The notes under the pieces were generated by a model, which saw only the letters and a list, made by a program, of their open reading frames with translations, was not told the origin of the DNA and did not search any database. Positions 27,132 through 38,264 of a stretch of DNA of 64,000 bases are shown here, piece by piece (position 1 is the stretch's first letter; the number at the start of each line of letters is the position of its first letter). The position numbers and the translations under genes were made by a program. Source of the stretch: Patagioenas fasciata (lineage: Eukaryota; Chordata; Aves; Columbiformes; Columbidae); the NCBI RefSeq assembly GCF_037038585.1, contig NC_092523.1, forward strand, positions 50,609,501-50,673,500, given 5' to 3'.

Positions 27132-28822
27132 TGCGGTCACAGAGGCAGCAGCTTTTGCACAGATGCTCTGGTGATTCTGGCACTTTCCAGGCACACTCCT
27201 GAAAGTCGCGCACACTGCTGTTCACTCGCTAAACGACCTCTTGGGAAACACGTCTCCGGTCGATGGACCGCTCAGATTGCTTCTCGTGTAACTGTGAACT
27301 GCGCAGGGAATCCGTCTCTGTTGAGCAGATGTCAATCCTGCCTCGCTTTTGCTTTGTTGCCTCTACCAAGATGATTTCCCGTTTCTCTCTTCACTGGAGC
27401 ACGCAGACACAGCCAACGCACATCAAGTGTCAAGAGACACGCTCTGCTGAGCTCAACGCTTGTGCAGATGCACATGTGCGACGAAGTCAACACACGTGCT
27501 TGTGGAGAGAAAGAAAGGGACTCCCAGGCGTGTGGAGCGACGGGGAGAAAGAGCGGGCGCTGAGGAACACAGTTTCAAACAGACTGTCTCCACACAAACA
27601 GGCACCTGTCTGCAGGTATCCTAGATCTTGATTCTTGAACTTGAGGAAACACGCGTCTGAGCAAAACTCCCAAACGCTTCCAGGAAAGACACACGCTCTC
27701 CCACAAGCACACAAGTGTTTGCCCTCAGCTATAGATCAGGGACAAGCTTGTGAAGAGATGCGCTGCTATTCTTTCGCCTTATGGCATCACGTGTTTCGTT
27801 CCTCTTGGAGATCGATTGTTAAACGTCTTTCCTAGGGCGACTGTGAAGCATTTGCCAGCGGAGGAGAAGTAGCACGGAGCAGCATTCAGTACTGCCTACG
27901 AGTGTCTTTGCTACCCTACTAGCGGAGCTCCAAGAACAGGCACACATCTTCAGGTACCTTCCAAATGTGGATTCCCCTGCAGCCCCGTAGGCGGGCGTGC
28001 AGTACGCCAACCATCAACGGACGTTTTTCCCCTCAAGCCTGTCAGGACGTTGCTCGTCCGTCTTTCCCTCAATAGATGGGAGTAGGCGCGCTTGCGGATG
28101 TGTGCGTGTGTGTGGCCACGCGTTTGCTTAGGCATCAGTGTGTGAAAAGGTAGGTGCTTTTCTCTAGCTGCGTGTGCGTGCACGTGGTGCTGGGTGCACA
28201 TCCCTGGGTGCTCGTGGAAAGGTTTCTGCATGGTTTTCGCTGAGGAATCGTGTGTGTGCACATGGACAAAGAGAAGGCGCAGCAACCGGGTTCCAGCGCC
28301 GAAGAAGGCAAAAGGCAAGGTTTCCGGCGCTATCTCCTTCTCTCCGCAGACCTAGTCGCGCAAAGCAAGCCGCTAAGCCGGCGACCGGCAAGAGAGCTAC
28401 AACGAAGCATGCCGAACGGAGAAAATAGCAGCAGCTCATCTGTTCACACCTTGTTTCTGCCATGTGCTTGAACGCCAAGACGTTCGCGCTTCTGTGAGAT
28501 GAAAGACGTCCTTCTGCATATGTGGTTGCTCACACCGGTGCACTTGTTAGTGTATCCCTTCAGTCCTGGGCTGCGGGGCATTCAGAAGTGGCTCTGTGGA
28601 GACGTCTGCATAGAGGCAGCTGTCAGAACACGCACACTCGATTGTTCACCAAAACATATGCAGACGCGTCCTTAGCCTGTAGATTTGGATGCACAGAGTT
28701 CCCTGTGTTCGCAAGAGACAAGGGAATCGCGTCTGTACGCACAGAAGCAATAGCGGACCGTTTCCCTCGGAGTGAACGCGAAGAGCCGTCTATGTACTCG
28801 CAGACACGGGAACGTGCCTCAA
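27132..28822 (+). repeat. Monomer U17 (1,691 bp, 6-bp deletion; dimer 3, second half)
   Basis: As U13 and U15, but with 1393A (GCATATG near 28517) and without the private stop of U13. Confidence 0.97.
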
Positions 28823-29684
28823 TGCGGTCACAGAGGCAGCAGCTTTTGCACAGATGCTCTGGTGATTCTGGCACTTTCCAGGCACACTCCTGAAAGTCGC
28901 GCACACTGCTGTTCACTCGCTAAACGACCTCTTGGGAAACACGTCTCCGGTCGATGGACCGCTCAGATTGCTTCTCGTGTAACTGTGAACTGTGTCAGCG
29001 CAGGGAATCCGTCTCTGTTGAGCAGATGTCAATCCTGCCTCGCTTTTGCTTTGTTGCCTCTACCAAGATGATTTCCCGTTTCTCTCTTCACTGGAGCACG
29101 CAGACACAGCCAACGCACATCAAGTGTCAAGAGACACGCTCTGCTGAGCTCAACGCTTGTGCAGATGCACATGTGCGACGAAGTCAACACACGTGCTTGT
29201 GGAGAGAAAGAAAGGGACTCCCAGGCGTGTGGAGCGACGGGGAGAAAGAGCGGGCGCTGAGGAACACAGTTTCAAACAGACTATCTCCACACAAACAGGC
29301 ACCTGTCTGCAGGTATCCTAGATCTTGATTCTTGAACTTGAGGAAACACGCGTCTGAGCAAAACTCCCAAACGCTTCCAGGAAAGACACACGCTCTCCCA
29401 CAAGCACACAAGTGTTTGCCCTCAGCTATAGATCAGGGACAAGCTTGTGAAGAGATGCCCTGCTATTCTTTCGCCTTATGGCATCATGTGTTTCGTTCCT
29501 CTTGGAGATCGATTGTTAAACGTCTTTCCTAGGGCGACTGTGAAGCATTTGCCAGCGGAGGAGAAGTAGCACGGAGCAGCATTCAGTACTGCCTACGAGT
29601 GTCTTTGCTACCCTACTAGCGGAGCTCCAAGAACAGGCACACATCTTCAGGTACCTTCCAAATGTGGATTCCCCTGCAGCCCCG
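28823..29684 (+). repeat. Partial monomer U18 (positions 1-862), cut by the orientation switch
   Basis: Positions 171-176 are present. 277C, 453A, 637C, 659G with 665T, 699C. Private CTATCTCC near 29283. It ends at GCAGCCCCG, where the array flips. Confidence 0.96.
29683..29684. other. Orientation switch (inversion breakpoint) inside the satellite
   Basis: Left of the point the sequence follows the + monomer up to position 862 (GCAGCCCCG). Right of it the sequence is the - monomer from position 95 (AGTGAACAGCAG). The dinucleotide CG at 29683-29684 fits both sides: position 861-862 of the + monomer, and positions 97-96 of the - monomer. So the junction has 2 bp of microhomology and no inserted bases. 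The stub beyond it (29685-29779) is monomer positions 95 down to 1. This form fits end joining at non-homologous positions, not homologous exchange. Confidence 0.93.
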
Positions 29685-29779
29685 AGTGAACAGCAGTGTG
29701 CGCGACTTTCAGGAGCGTGCCTGGAAAGTGCCAGAATCACCAGAGCATCTGTGCAAAAGCTGCTGCCTCTGTGACCGCA
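29685..29779 (-). repeat. Inverted stub, monomer positions 95-1
   Basis: 95 bp of inverted monomer immediately right of the switch. It has a private base near 29714 (GAGCGTGCC instead of GAGTGTGCC) that is absent from the neighbouring forward monomers. Confidence 0.95.
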
Positions 29780-31476
29780 TTGAGGCACGTTCCCGTGTCT
29801 GCGAGTACATAGACGGCTCTTCGCGTTCACTCCGAGGGAAACGGTCCGCTATTGCTTCTGTGCGTACAGACGCGATTCCCTTGTCTCTTGCGAACACAGG
29901 GAACTCTGTGCATCCAAATCTACAGGCTAAGGACGCGTCTGCATATGTTTTGGTGAACAATCGAGTGTGCGTGTTCTGACAGCTGCCTCTATGCAGACGT
30001 CTCCACAGAGCCACTTCTGAATGCCCCGCAGCCCAGGACTGAAGGGATACACTAACAAGTGCACCGGTGTGAGCAACCACATATGCAGAAGGACGTCTTT
30101 CATCTCACAGAAGCGCGAACGTCTTGGCGTTCAAGCACATGGCAGAAACAAGGTGTGAACAGATGAGCTGCTGCTATTTTCTCCGTTCGGCATGCTTCGT
30201 TGTAGCTCTCTTGCCGGTCGCCGGCTTAGCGGCTTGCTTTGCGCGACTAGGTCTGCGGAGAGAAGGAGATAGCGCCGGAAACCTTGCCTTTTGCCTTCTT
30301 CGGCGCTGGAACCCGGTTGCTGCGCCTTCTCTTTGTCCATGTGCACACACACGATTCCTCAGCGAAAACCATGCAGAAACCTTTCCACGAGCACCCAGGG
30401 ATGTGCACCCAGCACCACGTGCACGCACACGCAGCTAGAGAAAAGCACCTACCTTTTCACACACTGATGCCTAAGCAAACGCGTGGCCACACACACGCAC
30501 ACATCCGCAAGCGCGCCTACTCCCATCTATTGAGGGAAAGACGGACGAGCAACGTCCTGACAGGCTTGAGGGGAAAAACGTCCGTTGATGGTTGGCGTAC
30601 TGCACGCCCGCCTACGGGGCTGCAGGGGAATCCACATTTGGAAGGTACCTGAAGATGTGTGCCTGTTCTTGGAGCTCCGCTAGTAGGGTAGCAAAGACAC
30701 TCGTAGGCAGTACTGAATGCTGCTCCGTGCTACTTCTCCTCCGCTGGCAAATGCTTCACAGTCGCCCTAGGAAAGACGTTTAACAATCGATCTCCAAGAG
30801 GAACGAAACACGTGATGCCATAAGGCGAAAGAATAGCAGGGCATCTCTTCACAAGCTTGTCCCTGATCTATAGCTGAGGGCAAACACTTGTGTGCTTGTG
30901 GGAGAGCGTGTGTCTTTCCTGGAAGCGTTTGGGAGTTTTGCTCAGACGCGTGTTTCCTCAAGTTCAAGAATCAAGATCTAGGATACCTGCAGACAGGTGC
31001 CTGTTTGTGTGGAGACAGTCTGTTTGAAACTGTGTTCCTCAGCGCCCGCTCTTTCTCCCCGTCGCTCCACACGCCTGGGAGTCCCTTTCTTTCTCTCCAC
31101 AAGCACGTGTGTTGACTTCGTCGCACATGTGCATCTGCACAAGCGTTGAGCTCAGCAGAGCGTGTCTCTTGACACTTGATGTGCGTTGGCTGTGTCTGCG
31201 TGCTCCAGTGAAGAGAGAAACGGGAAATCATCTTGGTAGAGGCAACAAAGCAAAAGCGAGGCAGGATTGACATCTGCTCAACAGAGACGGATTCCCTGCG
31301 CTGACACAGTTCACAGTTACACGAGAAGCAATCTGAGCGGTCCATCGACCGGAGACGTGTTTCCCAAGAGGTCGTTTAGCGAGTGAACAGCAGTGTGCGC
31401 GACTTTCAGGAGTGTGCCTGGAAAGTGCCAGAATCACCAGAGCATCTGTGCAAAAGCTGCTGCCTCTGTGACCGCA
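29780..31476 (-). repeat. Inverted monomer I1
   Basis: Full length. 637C, 659G/665C, 699C, 1287C, 277C. It differs from U18 at 665 (C here, T in U18), so the two sides of the switch are not mirror copies. Confidence 0.97.
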
Positions 31477-33173
31477 TTGAGGCACGTTCCCGTGTCTGCG
31501 AGTACATAGACGGCTCTTCGCGTTCACTCCGAGGGAAACGGTCCGCTATTGCTTCTGTGCGTACAGACGCGATTCCCTTGTCTCTTGCGAACACAGGGAA
31601 CTCTGTGCATCCAAATCTACAGGCTAAGGACGCGTCTGCATATGTTTTAGTGAACAATCGAGTGTGCGTGCTCTGACAGCTGTCTCTATGCAGACGTCTC
31701 CACAGAGCCACTTCTGAATGCCCCGCAGCCCAGGACTGAAGGGATACACTAACAAGTGCACCGGTGTGAGCAACCACATATGCAGAAGGACGTCTTTCAT
31801 CTCACAGAAGCGCGAACGTCTTGGCGTTCAAGCACATGGCAGAAACAAGGTGTGAACAGATGAGCTGCTGCTATTTTCTCCGTTCGGCATGCTTCGTTGT
31901 AGCTCTCTTGCCGGTCGCCGGCTTAGCGGCTTGCTTTGCGCGACTAGGTCTGCGGAGAGAAGGAGATAGCGCCGGAAACCTTGCCTTTTGCCTTCTTCGG
32001 CGCTGGAACCCGGTTGCTGCGCCTTCTCTTTGTCCATGTGCACACACACGATTCCTCAGCGAAAACCATGCAGAAACCTTTCCACGAGCACCCAGGGATG
32101 TGCACCCAGCACCACGTGCACGCACACGCAGCTAGAGAAAAGCACCTACCTTTTCACACACTGATGCCTAAGCAAACGCGTGGCCACACACACGCACACA
32201 TCCGCAAGCGCGCCTACTCCCATCTATTGAGGGAAAGACGGACGAGCAACGTCCTGACAGGCTTGAGGGGAAAAACGTCCGTTGATGGTTGGCGTACTGC
32301 ACGCCCGCCTACGGGGCTGCAGGGGAATCCACATTTGGAAGGTACCTGAAGATGTGTGCCTGTTCTTGGAGCTCCGCTAGTAGGGTAGCAAAGACACTCG
32401 TAGGCAGTACTGAATGCTGCTCCGTGCTACTTCTCCTCCGCTGGCAAATGCTTCACAGTCGCCCTAGGAAAGACGTTTAACAATCGATCTCCAAGAGGAA
32501 CGAAACACGTGATGCCATAAGGCGAAAGAATAGCAGCGCATCTCTTCACAAGCTTGTCCCTGATCTATAGCTGAGGGCAAACACTTGTGTGCTTGTGGGA
32601 GAGCGTGTGTCTTTCCTGGAAGCGTTTGGGAGTTTTGCTCAGACGCGTGTTTCCTCAAGTTCAAGAATCAAGATCTAGGATACCTGCAGACAGGTGCCTG
32701 TTTGTGTGGAGACAGTCTGTTTGAAACTGTGTTCCTCAGCGCCCGCTCTTTCTCCCCGTCGCTCCACACGCCTGGGAGTCCCTTTCTTTCTCTCCACAAG
32801 CACGTGTGTTGACTTCGTCGCACATGTGCATCTGCACAAGCGTTGAGCTCAGCAGAGCGTGTCTCTTGACACTTGATGTGCGTTGGCTGTGTCTGCGTGC
32901 TCCAGTGAAGAGAGAAACGGGAAATCATCTTGGTAGAGGCAACAAAGCAAAAGCGAGGCAGGATTGACATCTGCTCAACAGAGACGGATTCCCTGCGCTG
33001 ACACAGTTCACAGTTACACGAGAAGCAATCTGAGCGGTCCATCGACCGGAGACGTGTTTCCCAAGAGGTCGTTTAGCGAGTGAACAGCAGTGTGCGCGAC
33101 TTTCAGGAGTGTGCCTGGAAAGTGCCAGAATCACCAGAGCATCTGTGCAAAAGCTGCTGCCTCTGTGACCGCA
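31477..33173 (-). repeat. Inverted monomer I2
   Basis: Full length. Linked variants near 31649 (TTTTAGTGAAC), 31671 (GTGCTCTGAC) and 31683 (AGCTGTCTC) are shared with I3. 637G. Confidence 0.97.
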
Positions 33174-34870
33174 TTGAGGCACGTTCCCGTGTCTGCGAGT
33201 ACATAGACGGCTCTTCGCGTTCACTCCGAGGGAAACGGTCCGCTATTGCTTCTGTGCGTACAGACGCGATTCCCTTGTCTCTTGCGAACACAGGGAACTC
33301 TGTGCATCCAAATCTACAGGCTAAGGACGCGTCTGCATATGTTTTAGTGAACAATCGAGTGTGCGTGCTCTGACAGCTGTCTCTATGCAGACGTCTCCAC
33401 AGAGCCACTTCTGAATGCCCCGCAGCCCAGGACTGAAGGGATACACTAACAAGTGCACCGGTGTGAGCAACCACATATGCAGAAGGACGTCTTTCATCTC
33501 ACAGAAGCGCGAACGTCTTGGCGTTCAAGCACATGGCAGAAACAAGGTGTGAACAGATGAGCTGCTGCTATTTTCTCCGTTCGGCATGCTTCGTTGTAGC
33601 TCTCTTGCCGGTCGCCGGCTTAGCGGCTTGCTTTGCGCGACTAGGTCTGCGGAGAGAAGGAGATAGCGCCGGAAACCTTGCCTTTTGCCTTCTTCGGCGC
33701 TGGAACCCGGTTGCTGCGCCTTCTCTTTGTCCATGTGCACACACACGATTCCTCAGCGAAAACCATGCAGAAACCTTTCCACGAGCACCCAGGGATGTGC
33801 ACCCAGCACCACGTGCACGCACACGCAGCTAGAGAAAAGCACCTACCTTTTCACACACTGATGCCTAAGCAAACGCGTGGCCACACACACGCACACATCC
33901 GCAAGCGCGCCTACTCCCATCTATTGAGGGAAAGACGGACGAGCAACGTCCTGACAGGCTTGAGGGGAAAAACGTCCGTTGATGGTTGGCGTACTGCACG
34001 CCCGCCTACGGGGCTGCAGGGGAATCCACATTTGGAAGGTACCTGAAGATGTGTGCCTGTTCTTGGAGCTCCGCTAGTAGGGTAGCAAAGACACTCGTAG
34101 GCAGTACTGAATGCTGCTCCGTGCTACTTCTCCTCCGCTGGCAAATGCTTCACAGTCGCCCTAGGAAAGACGTTTAACAATCGATCTCCAAGAGGAACGA
34201 AACACGTGATGCCATAAGGCGAAAGAATAGCAGCGCATCTCTTCACAAGCTTGTCCCTGATCTATAGCTGAGGGCAAACACTTGTGTGCTTGTGGGAGAG
34301 CCTGTGTCTTTCCTGGAAGCGTTTGGGAGTTTTGCTCAGACGCGTGTTTCCTCAAGTTCAAGAATCAAGATCTAGGATACCTGCAGACAGGTGCCTGTTT
34401 GTGTGGAGACAGTCTGTTTGAAACTGTGTTCCTCAGCGCCCGCTCTTTCTCCCCGTCGCTCCACACGCCTGGGAGTCCCTTTCTTTCTCTCCACAAGCAC
34501 GTGTGTTGACTTCGTCGCACATGTGCATCTGCACAAGCGTTGAGCTCAGCAGAGCGTGTCTCTTGACACTTGATGTGCGTTGGCTGTGTCTGCGTGCTCC
34601 AGTGAAGAGAGAAACGGGAAATCATCTTGGTAGAGGCAACAAAGCAAAAGCGAGGCAGGATTGACATCTGCTCAACAGAGACGGATTCCCTGCGCTGACA
34701 CAGTTCACAGTTACACGAGAAGCAATCTGAGCGGTCCATCGACCGGAGACGTGTTTCCCAAGAGGTCGTTTAGCGAGTGAACAGCAGTGTGCGCGACTTT
34801 CAGGAGTGTGCCTGGAAAGTGCCAGAATCACCAGAGCATCTGTGCAAAAGCTGCTGCCTCTGTGACCGCA
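33174..34870 (-). repeat. Inverted monomer I3
   Basis: Full length. Shares the three linked right-end variants of I2 (near 33346-33380). Also carries 569G (GAGCCTGTG near 34302), as in U10 and U11. Confidence 0.97.
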
Positions 34871-36567
34871 TTGAGGCACGTTCCCGTGTCTGCGAGTACA
34901 TAGACGGCTCTTCGCGTTCACTCCGAGGGAAACGGTCCGCTATTGCTTCTGTGCGTACAGACGCGATTCCCTTGTCTCTTGCGAACACAGGGAACTCTGT
35001 GCATCCAAATCTACAGGCTAAGGACGCGTCTGCATATGTTTTGGTGAACAATCGAGTGTGCGTGTTCTGACAGCTGCCTCTATGCAGACGTCTCCACAGA
35101 GCCACTTCTGAATGCCCCGCAGCCCAGGACTGAAGGGATACACTAACAAGTGCACCGGTGTGAGCAACCACATATGCAGAAGGACGTCTTTCATCTCACA
35201 GAAGCGCAAACGTCTTGGCGTTCAAGCACATGGCAGAAACAAGGTGTGAACAGATGAGCTGCTGCTATTTTCTCCGTTCGGCATGCTTCGTTGTAGCTCT
35301 CTTGCCGGTCGCCGGCTTAGCGGCTTGCTTTGCGCGACTAGGTCTGCGGAGAGAAGGAGATAGCGCCGGAAACCTTGCCTTTTGCCTTCTTCGGCGCTGG
35401 AACCTGATTGCTGCGCCTTCTCTTTGTCCATGTGCACACACACGATTCCTCAGCGAAAACCATGCAGAAACCTTTCCACGAGCACCCAGGGATGTGCACC
35501 CAGCACCACGTGCACGCACACGCAGCTAGAGAAAAGCACCTACCTTTTCACACTCTGATGCCTAAGCAAACGCGTGGCCACACACACGCACGCATCCGCA
35601 AGCGCGCCTACTCCCATCTATTGAGGGAAAGACGGACGAGCAACGTCCTGACAGGCTTGAGGGGAAAAACGTCCGTTGATGGTTGGCGTACTGCACGCCC
35701 GCCTACGGGGCTGCAGGGGAATCCACATTTGGAAGGTACCTGAAGATGTGTGCCTGTTCTTGGAGCTCCGCTAGTAGGGTAGCAAAGACACTCGTAGGCA
35801 GTACTGAATGCTGCTCCGTGCTACTTCTCCTCCGCTGGCAAATGCTTCACAGTCGCCCTAGGAAAGACGTTTAACAATCGATCTCCAAGAGGAACGAAAC
35901 ACATGATGCCATAAGGCGAAAGAATAGCAGGGCATCTCTTCACAAGCTTGTCCCTGATCTATAGCTGAGGGCAAACACTTGTGTGCTTGTGGGAGAGCGT
36001 GTGTCTTTCCTGGAAGCGTTTGGGAGTTTTGCTCAGACGCGTGTTTCCTCAAGTTCAAGAATCAAGATCTAGGATACCTGCAGACAGGTGCCTGTTTGTG
36101 TGGAGACAGTCTGTTTGAAACTGTGTTCCTCAGCGCCCGCTCTTTCTCCCCGTCGCTCCACACGCCTGGGAGTCCCTTTCTTTCTCTCCACAAGCACGTG
36201 TGTTGACTTCGTCGCACATGTGCATCTGCACAAGCGTTGAGCTCAGCAGAGCGTGTCTCTTGACACTTGATGTGCGTTGGCTGTGTCTGCGTGCTCCAGT
36301 GAAGAGAGAAACGGGAAATCATCTTGGTAGAGGCAACAAAGCAAAAGCGAGGCAGGATTGACATCTGCTCAACAGAGACGGATTCCCTGCGCTGACACAG
36401 TTCACAGTTACACGAGAAGCAATCTGAGCGGTCCATCGACCAGAGACGTGTTTCCCAAGAGGTCATTTAGCGAGTGAACAGCAGTGTGCGCGACTTTCAG
36501 GAGTGTGCCTGGAAAGTGCCAGAATCACCAGAGCATCTGTGCAAAAGCTGCTGCCTCTGTGACCGCA
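34871..36567 (-). repeat. Inverted monomer I4
   Basis: Full length. Private CCTGATTGC near 35405. Also GCGCAAACG near 35208 (shared with I9 and I10), 1014A near 35554, 659G/665T near 35903, and private changes near 36441 (CCAGAGACG) and 36465 (GTCATTTAG). Confidence 0.97.
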
Positions 36568-38264
36568 TTGAGGCACGTTCCCGTGTCTGCGAGTACATAG
36601 ACGGCTCTTCGCGTTCACTCCGACGGAAACGGTCCGCTATTGCTTCTGTGCGTACAGACGCGATTCCCTTGTCTCTTGCGAACACAGGGAACTCTGTGCA
36701 TCCAAATCTACAGGCTAAGGACGCGTCTGCATATGTTTTGGTGAACAATCGAGTGTGCGTGTTCTGACAGCTGCCTCTATGCAGACGTCTCCACAGAGCC
36801 ACTTCTGAATGCCCCGCAGCCCAGGACTGAAGGGATACACTAAGAAGTGCACCGGTGTGAGCAACCACATATGCAGAAGGACGTCTTTCATCTCACAGAA
36901 GCGCGAACGTCTTGGCGTTCAAGCACATGGCAGAAACAAGGTGTGAACAGATGAGCTGCTGCTATTTTCTCCGTTCGGCATGCTTCGTTGTAGCTCTCTT
37001 GCCGGTCGCCGGCTTAGCGGCTTGCTTTGCGCGACTAGGTCTGCGGAGAGAAGGAGATAGCGCCGGAAACCTTGCCTTTTGCCTTCTTCGGCGCTGGAAC
37101 CCGGTTGCTGCGCCTTCTCTTTGTCCATGTGCACACACACGATTCCTCAGCGAAAACCATGCAGAAACCTTTCCACGAGCACCCAGGGATGTGCACCCAG
37201 CACCACGTGCACGCACACGCAGCTAGAGAAAAGCACCTACCTTTTCACACACTGATGCCTAAGCAAACGCGTGGCCACACACACGCACACATCCGCAAGC
37301 GCGCCTACTCCCATCTATTGAGGGAAAGACGGACGAGCAACGTCCTGACAGGCTTGAGGGGAAAAACGTCCGTTGATGGTTGGCGTACTGCACGCCCGCC
37401 TACGGGGCTGCAGGGGAATCCACATTTGGAAGGTACCTGAAGATGTGTGCCTGTTCTTGGAGCTCCGCTAGTAGGGTAGCAAAGACACTCGTAGGCAGTA
37501 CTGAATGCTGCTCCGTGCTACTTCTCCTCCGCTGGCAAATGCTTCACAGTCGCCCTAGGAAAGACGTTTAACAATCGATCTCCAAGAGGAACGAAACACA
37601 TGATGCCATAAGGCGAAAGAATAGCAGGGCATCTCTTCACAAGCTTGTCCCTGATCTATAGCTGAGGGCAAACACTTGTGTGCTTGTGGGAGAGCGTGTG
37701 TCTTTCCTGGAAGCGTTTGGGAGTTTTGCTCAGACGCGTGTTTCCTCAAGTTCAAGAATCAAGATCTAGGATACCTGCAGACAGGTGCCTGTTTGTGTGG
37801 AGACAGTCTGTTTGAAATTGTGTTCCTCAGCGCCCGCTCTTTCTCCCCGTCGCTCCACACGCCTGGGAGTCCCTTTCTTTCTCTCCACAAGCACGTGTGT
37901 TGACTTCGTCGCACATGTGCATCTGCACAAGCGTTGAGCTCAGCAGAGCGTGTCTCTTGACACTTGATGTGCGTTGGCTGTGTCTGCGTGCTCCAGTGAA
38001 GAGAGAAACGGGAAATCATCTTGGTAGAGGCAACAAAGCAAAAGCGAGGCAGGATTGACATCTGCTCAACAGAGACGGATTCCCTGCGCTGACACAGTTC
38101 ACAGTTACACGAGAAGCAATCTGAGCGGTCCATCGACCGGAGACGTGTTTCCCAAAAGGTCGTTTAGCGAGTGAACAGCAGTGTGCGCGGCTTTCAGGAG
38201 TGTGCCTGGAAAGTGCCAGAATCACCAGAGCATCTGTGCAAAAGCTGCTGCCTCTGTGACCGCA
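36568..38264 (-). repeat. Inverted monomer I5
   Basis: Full length. CCGACGG near 36623 (shared with I6), TAAGAAGTG near 36843 (shared with I7), 659G/665T, private GAAATTGTG near 37818 and CCCAAAAGG near 38154. Confidence 0.97.

Larger units (their letters stand above)
18659..28822 (+). repeat. Higher-order repeat: three 3,388-bp dimers (U12-U13, U14-U15, U16-U17)
   Basis: Dimers are 18659-22046, 22047-25434 and 25435-28822, each exactly 3,388 bp (1,697 + 1,691). The first monomer of each pair carries the same linked set: 453G/456C, 637C, 659C/665T, 1014A, 1287T, 1389T/1399A. The second carries the 6-bp deletion of positions 171-176 with 453A, 637G, 1287C and 1393G. Exceptions are few: U16 has 277C where U12 and U14 have 277G, U13 has a private C-to-T at 20706, and U17 has 1393A. 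The dimer was therefore the unit amplified, more recently than the monomer. Confidence 0.93.
1..29684 (+). repeat. 1,697-bp satellite, forward-oriented array (17 full monomers + 862-bp partial)
   Basis: The same sequence recurs head-to-tail with period 1,697 bp. The word TGCGGTCACAGAGGCAGC starts at 1, 1698, 3395, 5092, 6789, 8486, 10180, 11877, 13571, 15265, 16962, 18659, 20356, 22047, 23744, 25435, 27132 and 28823. Three monomers are 1,694 bp (one 3-bp deletion) and three are 1,691 bp (one 6-bp deletion). Differences are mostly single substitutions shared by several monomers, as expected from unequal exchange or gene conversion. The phase is arbitrary: position 1 is set at window base 1. 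The monomer is about half G+C with frequent CpG. I see no tRNA, rRNA, transposase, reverse transcriptase or other recognisable gene in it. Frames of up to 124 codons overlap on both strands, and none looks like a known protein. Function is unknown. The position beside telomere-like DNA suggests a subtelomeric satellite. Confidence 0.98.

Noticed and set aside
29662..29979. 105-codon frame running across the orientation switch
   Set aside because: A fusion of two unrelated frames created by the junction; no reason to think it is expressed.
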